This document shows, piece by piece, positions 8,250-15,623 of a stretch of DNA of 30,740 bases. Positions within the stretch are counted from its first letter, which is position 1; every line of letters begins with the position of its first letter. Source of the DNA: JBIYSM02 sp044759095 (GTDB lineage Bacteria; Bacillota; Bacilli; Brevibacillales; Brevibacillaceae); contig NZ_JBIYSM020000045.1 in the NCBI RefSeq assembly GCF_044759095.2, positions 1 to 30,740 of the forward strand. The letters run 5' to 3'. A program made the translations under genes and the position numbers. Under the pieces are notes generated by a model. It did no database searches and had not been told where the DNA came from. It was given only the letters and a program-made list of their open reading frames with translations.

Positions 8250-8994
8250 GATCCTGCAGGCTTCCTTCTGTATCATCATCGCTTCGGCGGAAGCGATCCG
8301 CCAGGGCTGTCGGAAGCTGTACGTGCTCAAACAAGGCGATCGCCTCGACAATGGCAGGACCCGTTGGAGTAATGCCGCTCATGGACAAGCCGGCTGTAAG
8401 CTGATGCGCTTTTTCCACCTGATCGGTCCACGAAATACGCACATCGAGATGCTTTTGTTTCCCAGGAAATGAACACACCGCCATCCTGCTCTTGCCGCTG
8501 CGAGAGCGCAAACTGATGCTGAAATCGTGAATCGCCTGTTGTACGGCCGACAGCTTGGGCTTCATGCTGCCAGACGTGTCTACCAGCATGACCACATCCA
8601 GACTGCTGCGCTCACCCAGTTCATCGACCATTCCGGCCACCTGCATCCGTTTTTCCGGAGCCAATCCTTCGAGGACAGAATCCCCCAGAATTTCTTTCAG
8701 CTCCTTGTTTACCACCTGGTGTATGGTGCGTGTCATTGCTTTTCGTGTCAGCATTTGAACCGTTTGGGCCAGCTGCTGCGGGTAGACGATGTCGTGCAGA
8801 CCTCCGCCTGCTTCGGCGATTTCGCGGATCTCTTTTTCCCCTTGTTCCCCCAGCTCGCTTTTGTCTACGACGCCGATGACATTGACGGTAATGCCCTGCT
8901 CCCGGGCAAGTGCTGCGGCTGCTACCGGACTCATGCCGGAGTTGGAGCAGCCATCGGTTACGACCAGAATTTGTCGCAGTGTTGCTTCTTTCAT
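8239..8994 (-). CDS. yabS: VWA-domain protein YabS
   Basis: The 251-residue cytoplasmic protein contains a von Willebrand factor A domain with a MIDAS motif DTSGSMK in the middle and a TPTGPAI segment further on. The first 50 residues (ILVVTDGCSNSGMSP) resemble a second, degenerate VWA start. The family partner in B. subtilis is YabS, always beside the YabT kinase and spoIIE. The ATG at 8994 follows GGGGAGA by a typical distance; an upstream in-frame start lacks a site. A metal-dependent adhesion or scaffolding role next to a kinase is likely, but its exact job is unknown. Confidence 0.88.
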   Translation of the reverse strand: MKEATLRQILVVTDGCSNSGMSPVAAAALAREQGITVNVIGVVDKSELGEQGEKEIREIAEAGGGLHDIVYPQQLAQTVQMLTRKAMTRTIHQVVNKELKEILGDSVLEGLAPEKRMQVAGMVDELGERSSLDVVMLVDTSGSMKPKLSAVQQAIHDFSISLRSRSGKSRMAVCSFPGKQKHLDVRISWTDQVEKAHQLTAGLSMSGITPTGPAIVEAIALFEHVQLPTALADRFRRSDDDTEGSLQDHVF

Positions 8995-9026
8995 GAAAAA
9001 TCTCCCCGTTCCATCCGTTTTTCTAC

Positions 9027-9056
9027 CAGTATCGACGGGGATAAAGAGAAACATAC
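9027..9056 (-). promoter_or_regulatory. Possible sigma-F/sigma-G promoter for yabS-yabT
   Basis: On the minus strand GTATG (9056-9052) and GATACTG (9033-9027) are 18 bp apart. The extended -10 GTCGATACTG differs by one base from the sigma-F pattern GGNNANAHTR. The layout mirrors the stronger fin promoter in this window. Forespore expression would suit YabT, but the match is imperfect. Confidence 0.35.
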
Positions 9057-9057
9057 G

Positions 9058-11538
9058 TTAACTTACAATCCGCGGCCGCTCCAGCTTCTCCATGCCATGC
9101 ACCTGAATCGCCGACCACTGCGGTACAAACCGGTCGATGCGGGCGACCAGCACGGTCATATCATCCACGATTTCACCGGAATGCTGACGGATTACCTTTT
9201 CCAGAAGCAGGTCGGCCACCTCCTGCGGATCGTCCGTCTCCAGCTCCGAAATCAGCCGCTTCATCCACATCTGCCGGTTTTCAATATGCCGCGGAGCCTC
9301 GTAGATGCCGTCAGACATCATGATCAAAAGATCGCCCGGTTTCAGCATTCGTGAAACCACGTCCACCTCAATTTCCTCCAGAATGCCGACCGGCAGGTTG
9401 TTGGCCGTTACCGTAATGACGTCCGATCCCCGCTTGATGAAGCTGGGCGTCGATCCGATTTTGATAAACCGGGTGTTGGCTGACTGCAGATCAATCAGGG
9501 CCAAATCAACTGTGGCGAACATCTCGTCAGTGGAACGAAGCGCCAGCACGGAATTCACCGTTTTGATCGACAGCTTCTCATCCATACCCGACTTCAGCAG
9601 CTGCTGAAGCATGTCCAGAGCGGATTGGCTTTCCAGGTAGGCGCGTTCGCCGTTTCCCATCCCGTCGCTGATCGCCAGGGCCATCTTGCCGTTGCCCAGA
9701 TCCATCGTCTTGAAGCTGTCGCCGGACAGTAACCTGCCATCCTTTGCCGCTCCGGCTACACCTATGTCGATCTCAAACGTCTTGGCCGAGGTCAGGCACA
9801 TTTTGCAGGAGCCGTCCTTGTACGCTTCGCATTGGCGCTCTTTTACCACGATGTTTTCCCCGAGAATTTCGGTCAGCATGGGGGCTACGATCTTGGCGCA
9901 CTCGTCCCGCCCGTAGCAGGTTGGCTGACTGATTTCAATGTCAACCTTGCCTTCCTCCAGGCTGTGAATCTCTACTCGCCTGACAGACAGCCCCAATCCC
10001 TCCAGCGCCCGTGAGACCTGCTTTTCCTGGAAGCTAAGCTCGATCCCTTCCCGCTGGATTTCGCGGGCAAAGTCGCTCATCACCCGTGATACGCCGGATA
10101 GCTGATCGGCTACCAGCTTGCGGCTCTCCTTCACCTGTTTTTTCAACAAGTCAAAAGCAATCTGCCGCTCGTATTCCTGTTCCATCACGGTCATTACCTT
10201 TTCCGTCTTGACACACTTGCGCTCCCAATCGCGTGGCGGCTTCATCCCCTTGAGGGTGCCGGATTCATACAGGTGTTCAATCATCTTTCGCATTCCGTCG
10301 TAGGTGGACTGTGTTTCCCGCTCCCAGCACTGTTCCTTTTTCCAACACCTCTGGCAGGTAAACTCGGTGACCCGGCTTAAGAAGTAGTCGACCTGCTCTT
10401 CTTTTACTTCCGTCTCCGCCGTTTGCGCAAAGCTGCGCGACAGCTGGGTGAACAGCTCGGAGAACTGCTGGATCTTGCCGGCCGTCACGTCGCGGACGTG
10501 GCGCATGTATGCCTGATGGGACTGGATGTTCTCCGGCGTCCCGGGGATAAACCTCGAAACCTTTTTCCAGACCAGAGCGGGCGTCAGGATAAACAGCACG
10601 ATTGCGATCCCCGTTTCAACCAGGGAGATGTACAAGAGCTCCTGAGCCCCGCCGTAGATCGCCAGAATAGCGGAACCGATCAAGAGACCGGCCGAGACGC
10701 CTACCTTGCCGCCTTCCTTTAAAAGACCGGCCAGCAGTCCGGAAAAGGCAAGCAGGTTGATCTGCTGCAGGGCGTCCACATTGGCCAGGCTGAGAATCAG
10801 GCCCGTCACGACGCCAACCGCTGCCCCGACCGTACCTCCGCCGACGAAGGCGAACAGCAGCAGCAGATAGCGGGACAGCACATGCTCCATGGAAACGCCT
10901 TCCACCGTCCAATCAACCGTTCCCGTCATCAGGGACGCCAGCAAGATGACCAGCGAGACGATCTCCTCGCTTTTCAGCGGCTCATACGGCTTGGCCAGAT
11001 GAATGATGGAGAGCGACTGGATGAAGATGAGCGTCAGTACGAAGCTGAGTATGGATTCAACCGCGACCATCACCAGCTTGTAGGTGGAGACTTGATCCGT
11101 AATCGTTGCGTACAACAGATGGCTGACAAATACCGCAACCAATACCACGATCGGTGTCCGGGAAAAGTCCTTGCGCCGGAATCGCTCGCTCATCTTGCAA
11201 GCTGCCAGCGACACGACCACACTTAGTACCGTCTGCATCCCGAGGGGGATGGTTTGCGTAAATGCGCCCAGGATCAACGCGAAGCCAGTCGTCACGATGC
11301 AGTCTCTCCGCAGGTAATACATGACGATAAAGTACGGAACAACAAACGGTGTCAGCTCTTCCAATATCAGGGCCCGTCCCAGTAAAAAGCCCATCAGGAT
11401 CGGAAGCAGGTTCCACTTCTGCGCTGTTTCCGCAATCCGTTCACCCCAGCTTCCCATTGCAGAGCCCAGCTGGTTGTGCAGCCGTTGTGACCAAACCTGT
11501 CCTGCATCGGAAATTACCTGGTTTTTGTTCAACATCAT
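9058..11538 (-). CDS. spoIIE: Stage II sporulation protein E (SpoIIE), PP2C phosphatase
   Basis: The 826-residue protein is the membrane serine phosphatase that dephosphorylates SpoIIAA and so activates sigma-F in the forespore; it also associates with the polar FtsZ ring. The first roughly 330 residues hold about ten membrane segments. A central regulatory and oligomerisation region with CQRCWKKEQCW cysteines and a long helical stretch follows. The C-terminal PP2C domain shows SGDSFKTMDLGNGKMALAISDGMGNG (aspartates near residue 620), MMSDGIYEA and DDMTVLVARI metal-binding motifs. The ATG at 11538 is preceded by GGGGAGG at 7 nt. Length agrees with B. subtilis (827). Confidence 0.98.
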   Translation of the reverse strand: MMLNKNQVISDAGQVWSQRLHNQLGSAMGSWGERIAETAQKWNLLPILMGFLLGRALILEELTPFVVPYFIVMYYLRRDCIVTTGFALILGAFTQTIPLGMQTVLSVVVSLAACKMSERFRRKDFSRTPIVVLVAVFVSHLLYATITDQVSTYKLVMVAVESILSFVLTLIFIQSLSIIHLAKPYEPLKSEEIVSLVILLASLMTGTVDWTVEGVSMEHVLSRYLLLLFAFVGGGTVGAAVGVVTGLILSLANVDALQQINLLAFSGLLAGLLKEGGKVGVSAGLLIGSAILAIYGGAQELLYISLVETGIAIVLFILTPALVWKKVSRFIPGTPENIQSHQAYMRHVRDVTAGKIQQFSELFTQLSRSFAQTAETEVKEEQVDYFLSRVTEFTCQRCWKKEQCWERETQSTYDGMRKMIEHLYESGTLKGMKPPRDWERKCVKTEKVMTVMEQEYERQIAFDLLKKQVKESRKLVADQLSGVSRVMSDFAREIQREGIELSFQEKQVSRALEGLGLSVRRVEIHSLEEGKVDIEISQPTCYGRDECAKIVAPMLTEILGENIVVKERQCEAYKDGSCKMCLTSAKTFEIDIGVAGAAKDGRLLSGDSFKTMDLGNGKMALAISDGMGNGERAYLESQSALDMLQQLLKSGMDEKLSIKTVNSVLALRSTDEMFATVDLALIDLQSANTRFIKIGSTPSFIKRGSDVITVTANNLPVGILEEIEVDVVSRMLKPGDLLIMMSDGIYEAPRHIENRQMWMKRLISELETDDPQEVADLLLEKVIRQHSGEIVDDMTVLVARIDRFVPQWSAIQVHGMEKLERPRIVS

Positions 11539-11573
11539 GGCCAAACCTCCCCGTCCGTTTTGATGTGGTTTTC

Positions 11574-11641
11574 ATTATACGGAGTTCGGTTTGTAAATTT
11601 TGTCAAAATACCATGGCGTATTCCTAGAATCGTCCGACAAA
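11574..11641 (-). promoter_or_regulatory. Spo0A-activated sigma-A promoter of spoIIE with 21-bp spacer
   Basis: Perfect -35 TTGACA (11606-11601) and -10 TATAAT (11579-11574) hexamers are separated by 21 bp, too far for ordinary sigma-A use. This is the known architecture of Spo0A-dependent promoters such as B. subtilis spoIIE. A Spo0A box-like TGTCGGA lies at 11639-11633 on the minus strand, and TTTGTCAAA on the plus strand overlaps the -35 (11599-11607). Confidence 0.85.
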
Positions 11642-11661
11642 TTATGTTAAGAAAAAAACAA

Positions 11662-11694
11662 AAAAAATACCGACGTTTTGGCGGTCAACGTCGG
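11662..11694 (-). terminator. Terminator downstream of yabR
   Basis: CCGACGTT and AACGTCGG (11670-11677 and 11687-11694) form a perfect 8-bp stem, followed on the minus strand by TATTTTTTT. It closes the yabP-to-yabR group, upstream of spoIIE. The 136 bases from 11695 to 11830 between this hairpin and yabR hold no gene I can support; no tRNA is visible there, although B. subtilis has tRNA genes at this place. Confidence 0.88.
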
Positions 11695-11830
11695 CTGTCA
11701 GGTGATTCGCGCTTAGCGAAACGGGCTTATCTTATTCATTCGGCATAAGTTTCAAATGCCCTTCCTGTTTTTATCGTCAAATTGCGTATTTTTGGCACGA
11801 AAGAAAAAGTTGCAAAAATGGGAAAATTCA

Positions 11831-12190
11831 CTATCGGCTGCGCCCTCTCTTGTCCGTGTTCTTGCGAAGCGAGGACAGGCGGTCTTCGCTATCCTTCAAA
11901 AACTTGTTCAACTTCTCCTCGAATCCATCTCCGCGTTCCCGCTGTTGGCGAGACGGCCGCTCCACTGTTTTTTTGATGGAAAGGCCGATCTTCCCCTCGC
12001 GGATGTTCAGTACTTTGACCGTGACGATGTCACCAATCTTCAAGTGGTCATGGATGTCCTTTACATAGGTATCGGCAATTTCGCTGATGTGAACGAGACC
12101 GGTTACCCCTCCGGGCAGCTCAACAAATGCTCCAAACTTGGTGATCCCCGTCACTTTTCCTTCAAGTTTACTTCCAACCTCGACTCCCAT
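11831..12190 (-). CDS. yabR: S1-domain RNA-binding protein YabR
   Basis: The 119-residue protein begins with one S1 RNA-binding domain (residues 4-75: VGSKLEGKVTGITKFGAFVEL, GLVHISEI, VKVLNI, KIGLSIKK), followed by a charged, arginine-rich tail. It belongs to the YabR/YugI general-stress S1 proteins, thought to bind RNA or ribosomes. It lies downstream of divIC as in B. subtilis. The ATG has GGGAGG about 12 nt upstream, a rather long spacing. A degenerate copy of the intergenic repeat separates it from divIC. Confidence 0.92.
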   Translation of the reverse strand: MGVEVGSKLEGKVTGITKFGAFVELPGGVTGLVHISEIADTYVKDIHDHLKIGDIVTVKVLNIREGKIGLSIKKTVERPSRQQRERGDGFEEKLNKFLKDSEDRLSSLRKNTDKRGRSR

Positions 12191-12215
12191 GAACGCGGAA
12201 GGCCTCCCTCTTTAA

Positions 12216-12297
12216 AATACCCACCCACTATAGCGTTTGCCGTGTCGGGCGGGGCCCAAACACTTGCCACGTAACTGTATTGGAAGTTCAATGAACT
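12216..12297 (-). repeat. Degenerate copy (A) of the intergenic GC-hairpin repeat
   Basis: Read on the minus strand this gap holds a short hairpin on the divIC stop (AGTTC-ATT-GAACT), then CAATACAG, AAGTGTT and GGGCCCCGCCCG in the same order and spacing as in copies B and C, and a final stem CCCGCCC/GGGTGGG followed by TATTTT. The AT-rich part of the core is missing. It may serve as a terminator or attenuator between divIC and yabR. Confidence 0.6.
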
Positions 12298-12601
12298 ATT
12301 CAGGAATGACGTAAATGACTTCGCCCGGTTTGGACAGGAAAAAATGCTTGCGCGCCAACTCGGCAATGTATTCCTTGTCGTTGAGACGGCCTACCGTGTA
12401 GGTCAGTTCTGCCTGTATCTGCTGAACATTGGCAGCTTCCTGCTTTAGGGCCTCCAGCTGCGCTTCCTTCTCGGCCAGGACACCGCTTTGCAAATAGAGG
12501 GTATAGCCAGTCCAGACGGAAAAGCAGAGCACAAAAAACAGGAACAAACGAATTCTGCGCTTTTGCCCTTTTTTGTTAGGCGTGGGGGTTGTTCCATTCA
12601 T
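12296..12601 (-). CDS. divIC: Cell-division protein DivIC
   Basis: The 101-residue bitopic membrane protein has a basic cytoplasmic N-terminus (KKGQKRRIR), one membrane segment (about 17-38) and an extracellular coiled coil (about 43-70), then the KPGEVIYVIPE tail typical of DivIC/FtsB. DivIC joins FtsL and DivIB in the septal complex that activates peptidoglycan synthesis and is needed for vegetative and sporulation septa. The GAGGTGG site is correctly placed before the ATG. It follows yabQ by about 20 bp. Confidence 0.95.
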   Translation of the reverse strand: MNGTTPTPNKKGQKRRIRLFLFFVLCFSVWTGYTLYLQSGVLAEKEAQLEALKQEAANVQQIQAELTYTVGRLNDKEYIAELARKHFFLSKPGEVIYVIPE

Positions 12602-12622
12602 GGCATGCCACCTCGGATAGCG

Positions 12623-13195
12623 TTACTCCTGCTTTTTCTTTGAGTGTAACCAATTCTTCCAATTTGTCCAGATTCCTTTTCCCCTGTGGCGGATTCTTTT
12701 CCCCATTTGTTGACCCCATCTCGTAAAAGGAGACGAAAGGAACTTCACAATCTTCCAGAAAAACGTAAGAATCGTCATCAGAACAGAAAACAGAAAGGTC
12801 ACCAACATCCAAACCAGTCTGTACAGGAACAATATGGGGCGGACAATCAGCGTGTCGATCAGCATCAACACGGTACGATACAACCACTGACAGAATTTTA
12901 TCACGGCAAGCAGGAATTGGATATACTTTTTGCTTCCGACAAGAAAATATATCCAGGACCCAAACAGCATTCCCAAAAAGATGGGAAACCGCACGACTCC
13001 GTCATTGACCTGTACCAGGATAAAAAATACGAGCGCCATGCTGCCGATCCAGAACAGGACGTCCAGCAAAAAAACCAGCCACGGCGGGAACCGGCCTTTT
13101 CCCTTAAAGACGTGGTAGGTGTCAAAGCCCATTGCCATCAGCGCCCCGCAGACTGACATGAACAGTACCGTCTGCAGCTGAACGGTTATACTCAC
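12623..13195 (-). CDS. yabQ: Spore cortex membrane protein YabQ
   Basis: The 190-residue protein has about five hydrophobic segments (near residues 5-22, 40-62, 70-86, 105-125 and 130-150) and a strongly basic C-terminus. Its N-terminus aligns with B. subtilis YabQ (QLQTVLFMSVCGALMAMGFDTYHVF), a sigma-E-dependent protein of the outer forespore membrane required for cortex formation. The GTG start overlaps the yabP stop (GTGA), implying coupled translation. Confidence 0.9.
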   Translation of the reverse strand: MSITVQLQTVLFMSVCGALMAMGFDTYHVFKGKGRFPPWLVFLLDVLFWIGSMALVFFILVQVNDGVVRFPIFLGMLFGSWIYFLVGSKKYIQFLLAVIKFCQWLYRTVLMLIDTLIVRPILFLYRLVWMLVTFLFSVLMTILTFFWKIVKFLSSPFTRWGQQMGKRIRHRGKGIWTNWKNWLHSKKKQE

Positions 13196-13485
13196 TTGAA
13201 CAACTTACCGAAGAATCCCTTCGATCGATCTCCGGAATGCCCCTGTTCAAGATAGGCCATCTCGTGCACCAGGCCCTCGATTGCCACTTCGCCGGTCTCC
13301 AAGCTGAGGTTTTTCATATGCAGATTCTGTCCGTGAATGGTTAGAAAGCCGCCTTCCGTCTCCAACAGAAACTCTTCACTGTCAAAGCTCTCGACGTTTT
13401 TTACTCCGGAGATCGCCAGACTTCGGCGATTGATCATGACAACTTCATGGCGGGGACGCTTCATATGCGTGGTATGATCGTTCAT
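13192..13485 (-). CDS. yabP: Sporulation protein YabP
   Basis: The 97-residue protein belongs to the YabP/YqfC family, with the typical RHEVVMINRRSLAISGVKNVESFDSEE and GFLTIHGQNLHMKNLSLETGEVAIEG pattern. It is expressed in the mother cell in B. subtilis; the related YqfC and SpoIVA machinery point to coat or cortex assembly. The AGGAGGG site sits 6 nt before the ATG. It forms a coupled unit with yabQ. Confidence 0.94.
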   Translation of the reverse strand: MNDHTTHMKRPRHEVVMINRRSLAISGVKNVESFDSEEFLLETEGGFLTIHGQNLHMKNLSLETGEVAIEGLVHEMAYLEQGHSGDRSKGFFGKLFK

Positions 13486-13517
13486 GATTACCCTCCTAAC
13501 ATACCGGTTCTTGTACC

Positions 13518-13547
13518 ATCGTATGGAGGGGGATGTCCTTTTAGAAC
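13518..13547 (-). promoter_or_regulatory. Possible sigma-E promoter of yabP-yabQ
   Basis: On the minus strand CATACGAT (13525-13518) matches seven of eight bases of the sigma-E -10 pattern CATACAMT and is preceded by CCCCCTC. The expected -35 area (around 13540-13547, GTTCTAAA) matches poorly. The regulon membership known for yabP supports it more than the sequence does. Confidence 0.4.
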
Positions 13548-13572
13548 AAAAAACCCCGCATAGTAACGGGGG
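13547..13572 (-). terminator. Terminator after the MFS pseudogene
   Basis: CCCCG (13554-13558) and CGGGG (13567-13571) form a stem that on the minus strand is followed by TTTTTTG. It separates the TetR/MFS insertion from the yabP promoter region. Confidence 0.82.
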
Positions 13573-13592
13573 TGTAACAAAAAAGTGTAAGG

Positions 13593-14595
13593 TTAGTCGG
13601 AGATAGTCGCCGCATCAACACGGGTGGTTTTTCTATGGGGCTGCGGCAGTGAACCACGGATCAACACGAGACTGGCTACTCCAATCACAAGGTACATTCC
13701 ACTCATGGCCCAGGAGTTGACAAATCCGCCTCTCGTAGCCGCCTGCGGCAACCAGCAATGTGTTCTCCGTGCGCAATATTCCCAGCATGGCGAGACCGTC
13801 CACTTCCGGCAGTCCGGGCGGCCAGGAGAAAAGAGACTGCATCGTCATTTCTTTTCCTAGTCTAACGCCAATATAGTTGGACAATTGCTGCTCTAATGAC
13901 AGTAGAAGCAGACTCCCCAGAAGATACAGCAGGAAGCGGCGGTCGTGGAATACGATCGAATAGCTGGAAAAGATACCGGATGCAGGAGGTGTAGCGGATG
14001 AATCGGGGTCTCGCAGTGAAGGTCGATAGCTTTCGTCGATAAAGAGAGCCGTGATGAAAACGGACAGCAGGGTTGCGGCGGCGACAGCGAGATAAAACAC
14101 GAAGCGATGGGTGATAAAGAAAAAGCCTCCTACCATCCCCCCAATCGCCATCGCCAGGTTGCTAGCCCAGTACATAAACCCGTAGATATACTTTCGGTTT
14201 TCCGGGCTGCTCACGTCGATGATCATGGCCTGAGCTGCCGGCCCAAACAGACCGATTCCAAACATGTTGATCAGAAACAATCCCGCAGTAAGATATGGTG
14301 AGTCAAACCAGGGTGAGTTTGCAAATGCAATGAGAAGATACGTCACCCCGGCTATGATCTCTGCGACGATCATCAGTTGTTTCCGGCCCAGCCGATCGGC
14401 GAAATAACCGCCACAAAAACCTCCTGCCACACCCGAGAGAATGACCGCTACAAACATAATACCGGTCAACGTCTCGCCAACACGAGCGGAAAAGTAAACA
14501 GCTAAAAAGGGAACGATCATCATAGTCGTTGCTTGCGTAAGAAACTGCAAAGCAATGCGAATTTGGATCGTGCGGGGAAAATCGCGAAATCGCAT
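13593..14595 (-). pseudogene. MFS transporter inactivated by an internal deletion
   Basis: The intact first part (about 280 residues from ATG 14595) has membrane segments 1-7 of a 12-segment major facilitator, including motif A GGYFADRLGRK after segment 2. After RTENTLLVA near 13755 the frame runs into non-membrane sequence and stops at 13633. In the next frame the same DNA encodes ATRGGFVNSWAMSGMYLVIG then VASLVLIRG, a normal last membrane segment, ending at TAA 13593. So a stretch of roughly 70-100 residues (segments 8-11) appears deleted, with a frameshift. The start overlaps or abuts the tetR stop (an ATG at 14604 gives an ATGA overlap). It was probably a drug-type efflux pump controlled by the TetR gene. 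Confidence 0.75.
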
Positions 14596-14600
14596 GACTC

Positions 14601-15236
14601 TCATACCCCTTTTCCGATAATGGAATAAACACTCTCGTCGCGCGGCCCGAACAAACGAAGCGCTTGCTGCATGAAAAGCTGCCAGATGCCATTGGTTGGA
14701 TCGTCCGTTATTGTCAGGCGAATCCCATTTAAAAAGCTGACGTACGACATGCATATCAGATCCGGATCTATCGGTTGAAGCTCACCGGATTGCTGTCCCT
14801 TGATGATGATCGGGCGCAGCGCTTCTCTGACGTCGTTCAAAAAACCGTCAAGCTCGGAGAACAGCTCGGGAAAACGGGAGCGGTGTCCCAGCACATACTG
14901 AACCAGGCGTAAATACTCTTCCCGCAGGGAGAACGTACGCACATGCAGCTCCACCATTTTCATGATGTGCGCAAGCGGCGACCCATCCGGCACGTCCACG
15001 TCGACAAACATCGGGCGCAGCTCGTCTAATGGCTCCAGCACCGCCGCCTGAAACAGCTCCTCTTTGCTGGGAAAATAGGTAAACACGCTGCCAAAACTGA
15101 CGTTGGCCGCTTTCGCGACAGCAGCTATGGTCGTCTCCGAATAGCCGTGCAGCGAAAAAAGGGTGATCGCTTCACGCAGGATACGGTTCCGCTTTTGCTC
15201 CCGGTTCTGACGATTTTGTTCTTTGGTACGAGGCAT
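14601..15236 (-). CDS. TetR-family transcriptional regulator
   Basis: The 211-residue protein has an N-terminal TetR helix-turn-helix (about residues 20-65: ILREAITLFSLHGYSETTIAA, then VSFGSVFTYFPSKEELF) and a divergent ligand-binding C-terminus. I chose ATG 15236 (MPRTKEQNRQ) with a weak GGTGAT site; two upstream in-frame starts lie within or next to the operator. It is directly followed, with an overlap, by an MFS transporter gene, the classic repressor and efflux-pump pair. A perfect palindrome at its promoter suggests autorepression. This pair is absent from the B. subtilis cluster and looks like an insertion between rqcP and yabP. Confidence 0.92.
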   Translation of the reverse strand: MPRTKEQNRQNREQKRNRILREAITLFSLHGYSETTIAAVAKAANVSFGSVFTYFPSKEELFQAAVLEPLDELRPMFVDVDVPDGSPLAHIMKMVELHVRTFSLREEYLRLVQYVLGHRSRFPELFSELDGFLNDVREALRPIIIKGQQSGELQPIDPDLICMSYVSFLNGIRLTITDDPTNGIWQLFMQQALRLFGPRDESVYSIIGKGV

Positions 15237-15254
15237 CGTTATCACCATTCTTTT

Positions 15255-15304
15255 TTGATTGATCAATCAATCATAATAATAATGGGAGTACGTGGAAAAT
15301 TCAA
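15255..15304 (-). promoter_or_regulatory. Promoter and palindromic operator of tetR-MFS
   Basis: On the minus strand TTGAAT (15304-15299) and TATTAT (15281-15276) are 17 bp apart. The perfect 16-bp palindrome TTGATTGATCAATCAA (15255-15270) begins 5 bp downstream of the -10 and covers the expected start site, a typical place for TetR autorepression. The half-site contains a repeated TGAT. Confidence 0.8.
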
Positions 15305-15331
15305 CAAAAAAGAACTACCCTTTCAGGTAGT
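15305..15331 (-). terminator. Terminator of the yabN-rqcP transcript
   Basis: ACTACC (15314-15319) and GGTAGT (15326-15331) form a 6-bp stem on the rqcP stop codon, followed on the minus strand by TCTTTTTTG. It separates the housekeeping operon from the inserted tetR gene. Confidence 0.8.
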
Positions 15332-15608
15332 CCTCCTCTTCCTTTTCGTCGCGCGGCACAGGCACTTCTCCGATCACTTTGTACAGGGTAGCGGCCTCTT
15401 CCTTGCGCGGGTTTTCCTTGATGTCTTCCACCTGGACCACGACGATTTTCTGGCCGAAGCGGATCGCCAGCTTGTCCCCGATTTTCACGTTGCTCGACGC
15501 TTTCGCCGGTCGGTCGTTGATTTCAATCCGGTTTTGATCGCAAACCTCTTTCGCCAGCGTCCGCCGTTTGATCAGGCGTGACACTTTCAGATACTTGTCC
15601 AGTCTCAT
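15315..15608 (-). CDS. rqcP: S4-domain ribosome quality-control factor RqcP
   Basis: The 97-residue protein opens with an S4 RNA-binding domain (MRLDKYLKVSRLIKRRTLAKE through about residue 55) and a short acidic C-terminus. It matches B. subtilis YabO, renamed RqcP, which binds stalled 50S subunits with RqcH and promotes C-terminal alanine tailing of nascent chains. The AGGGAG site is about 9 nt before the ATG. It starts 15 bp after the yabN stop, so the two are probably co-transcribed. Confidence 0.95.
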   Translation of the reverse strand: MRLDKYLKVSRLIKRRTLAKEVCDQNRIEINDRPAKASSNVKIGDKLAIRFGQKIVVVQVEDIKENPRKEEAATLYKVIGEVPVPRDEKEEEDYLKG

Positions 15609-15623
15609 CCGATATCTCTCCCT

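Noticed and set aside
11695..11830. Expected tRNA genes between yabR and spoIIE, as in B. subtilis
   Set aside because: No cloverleaf, TTCRANY T-loop or CCA end could be found on either strand of the gap.
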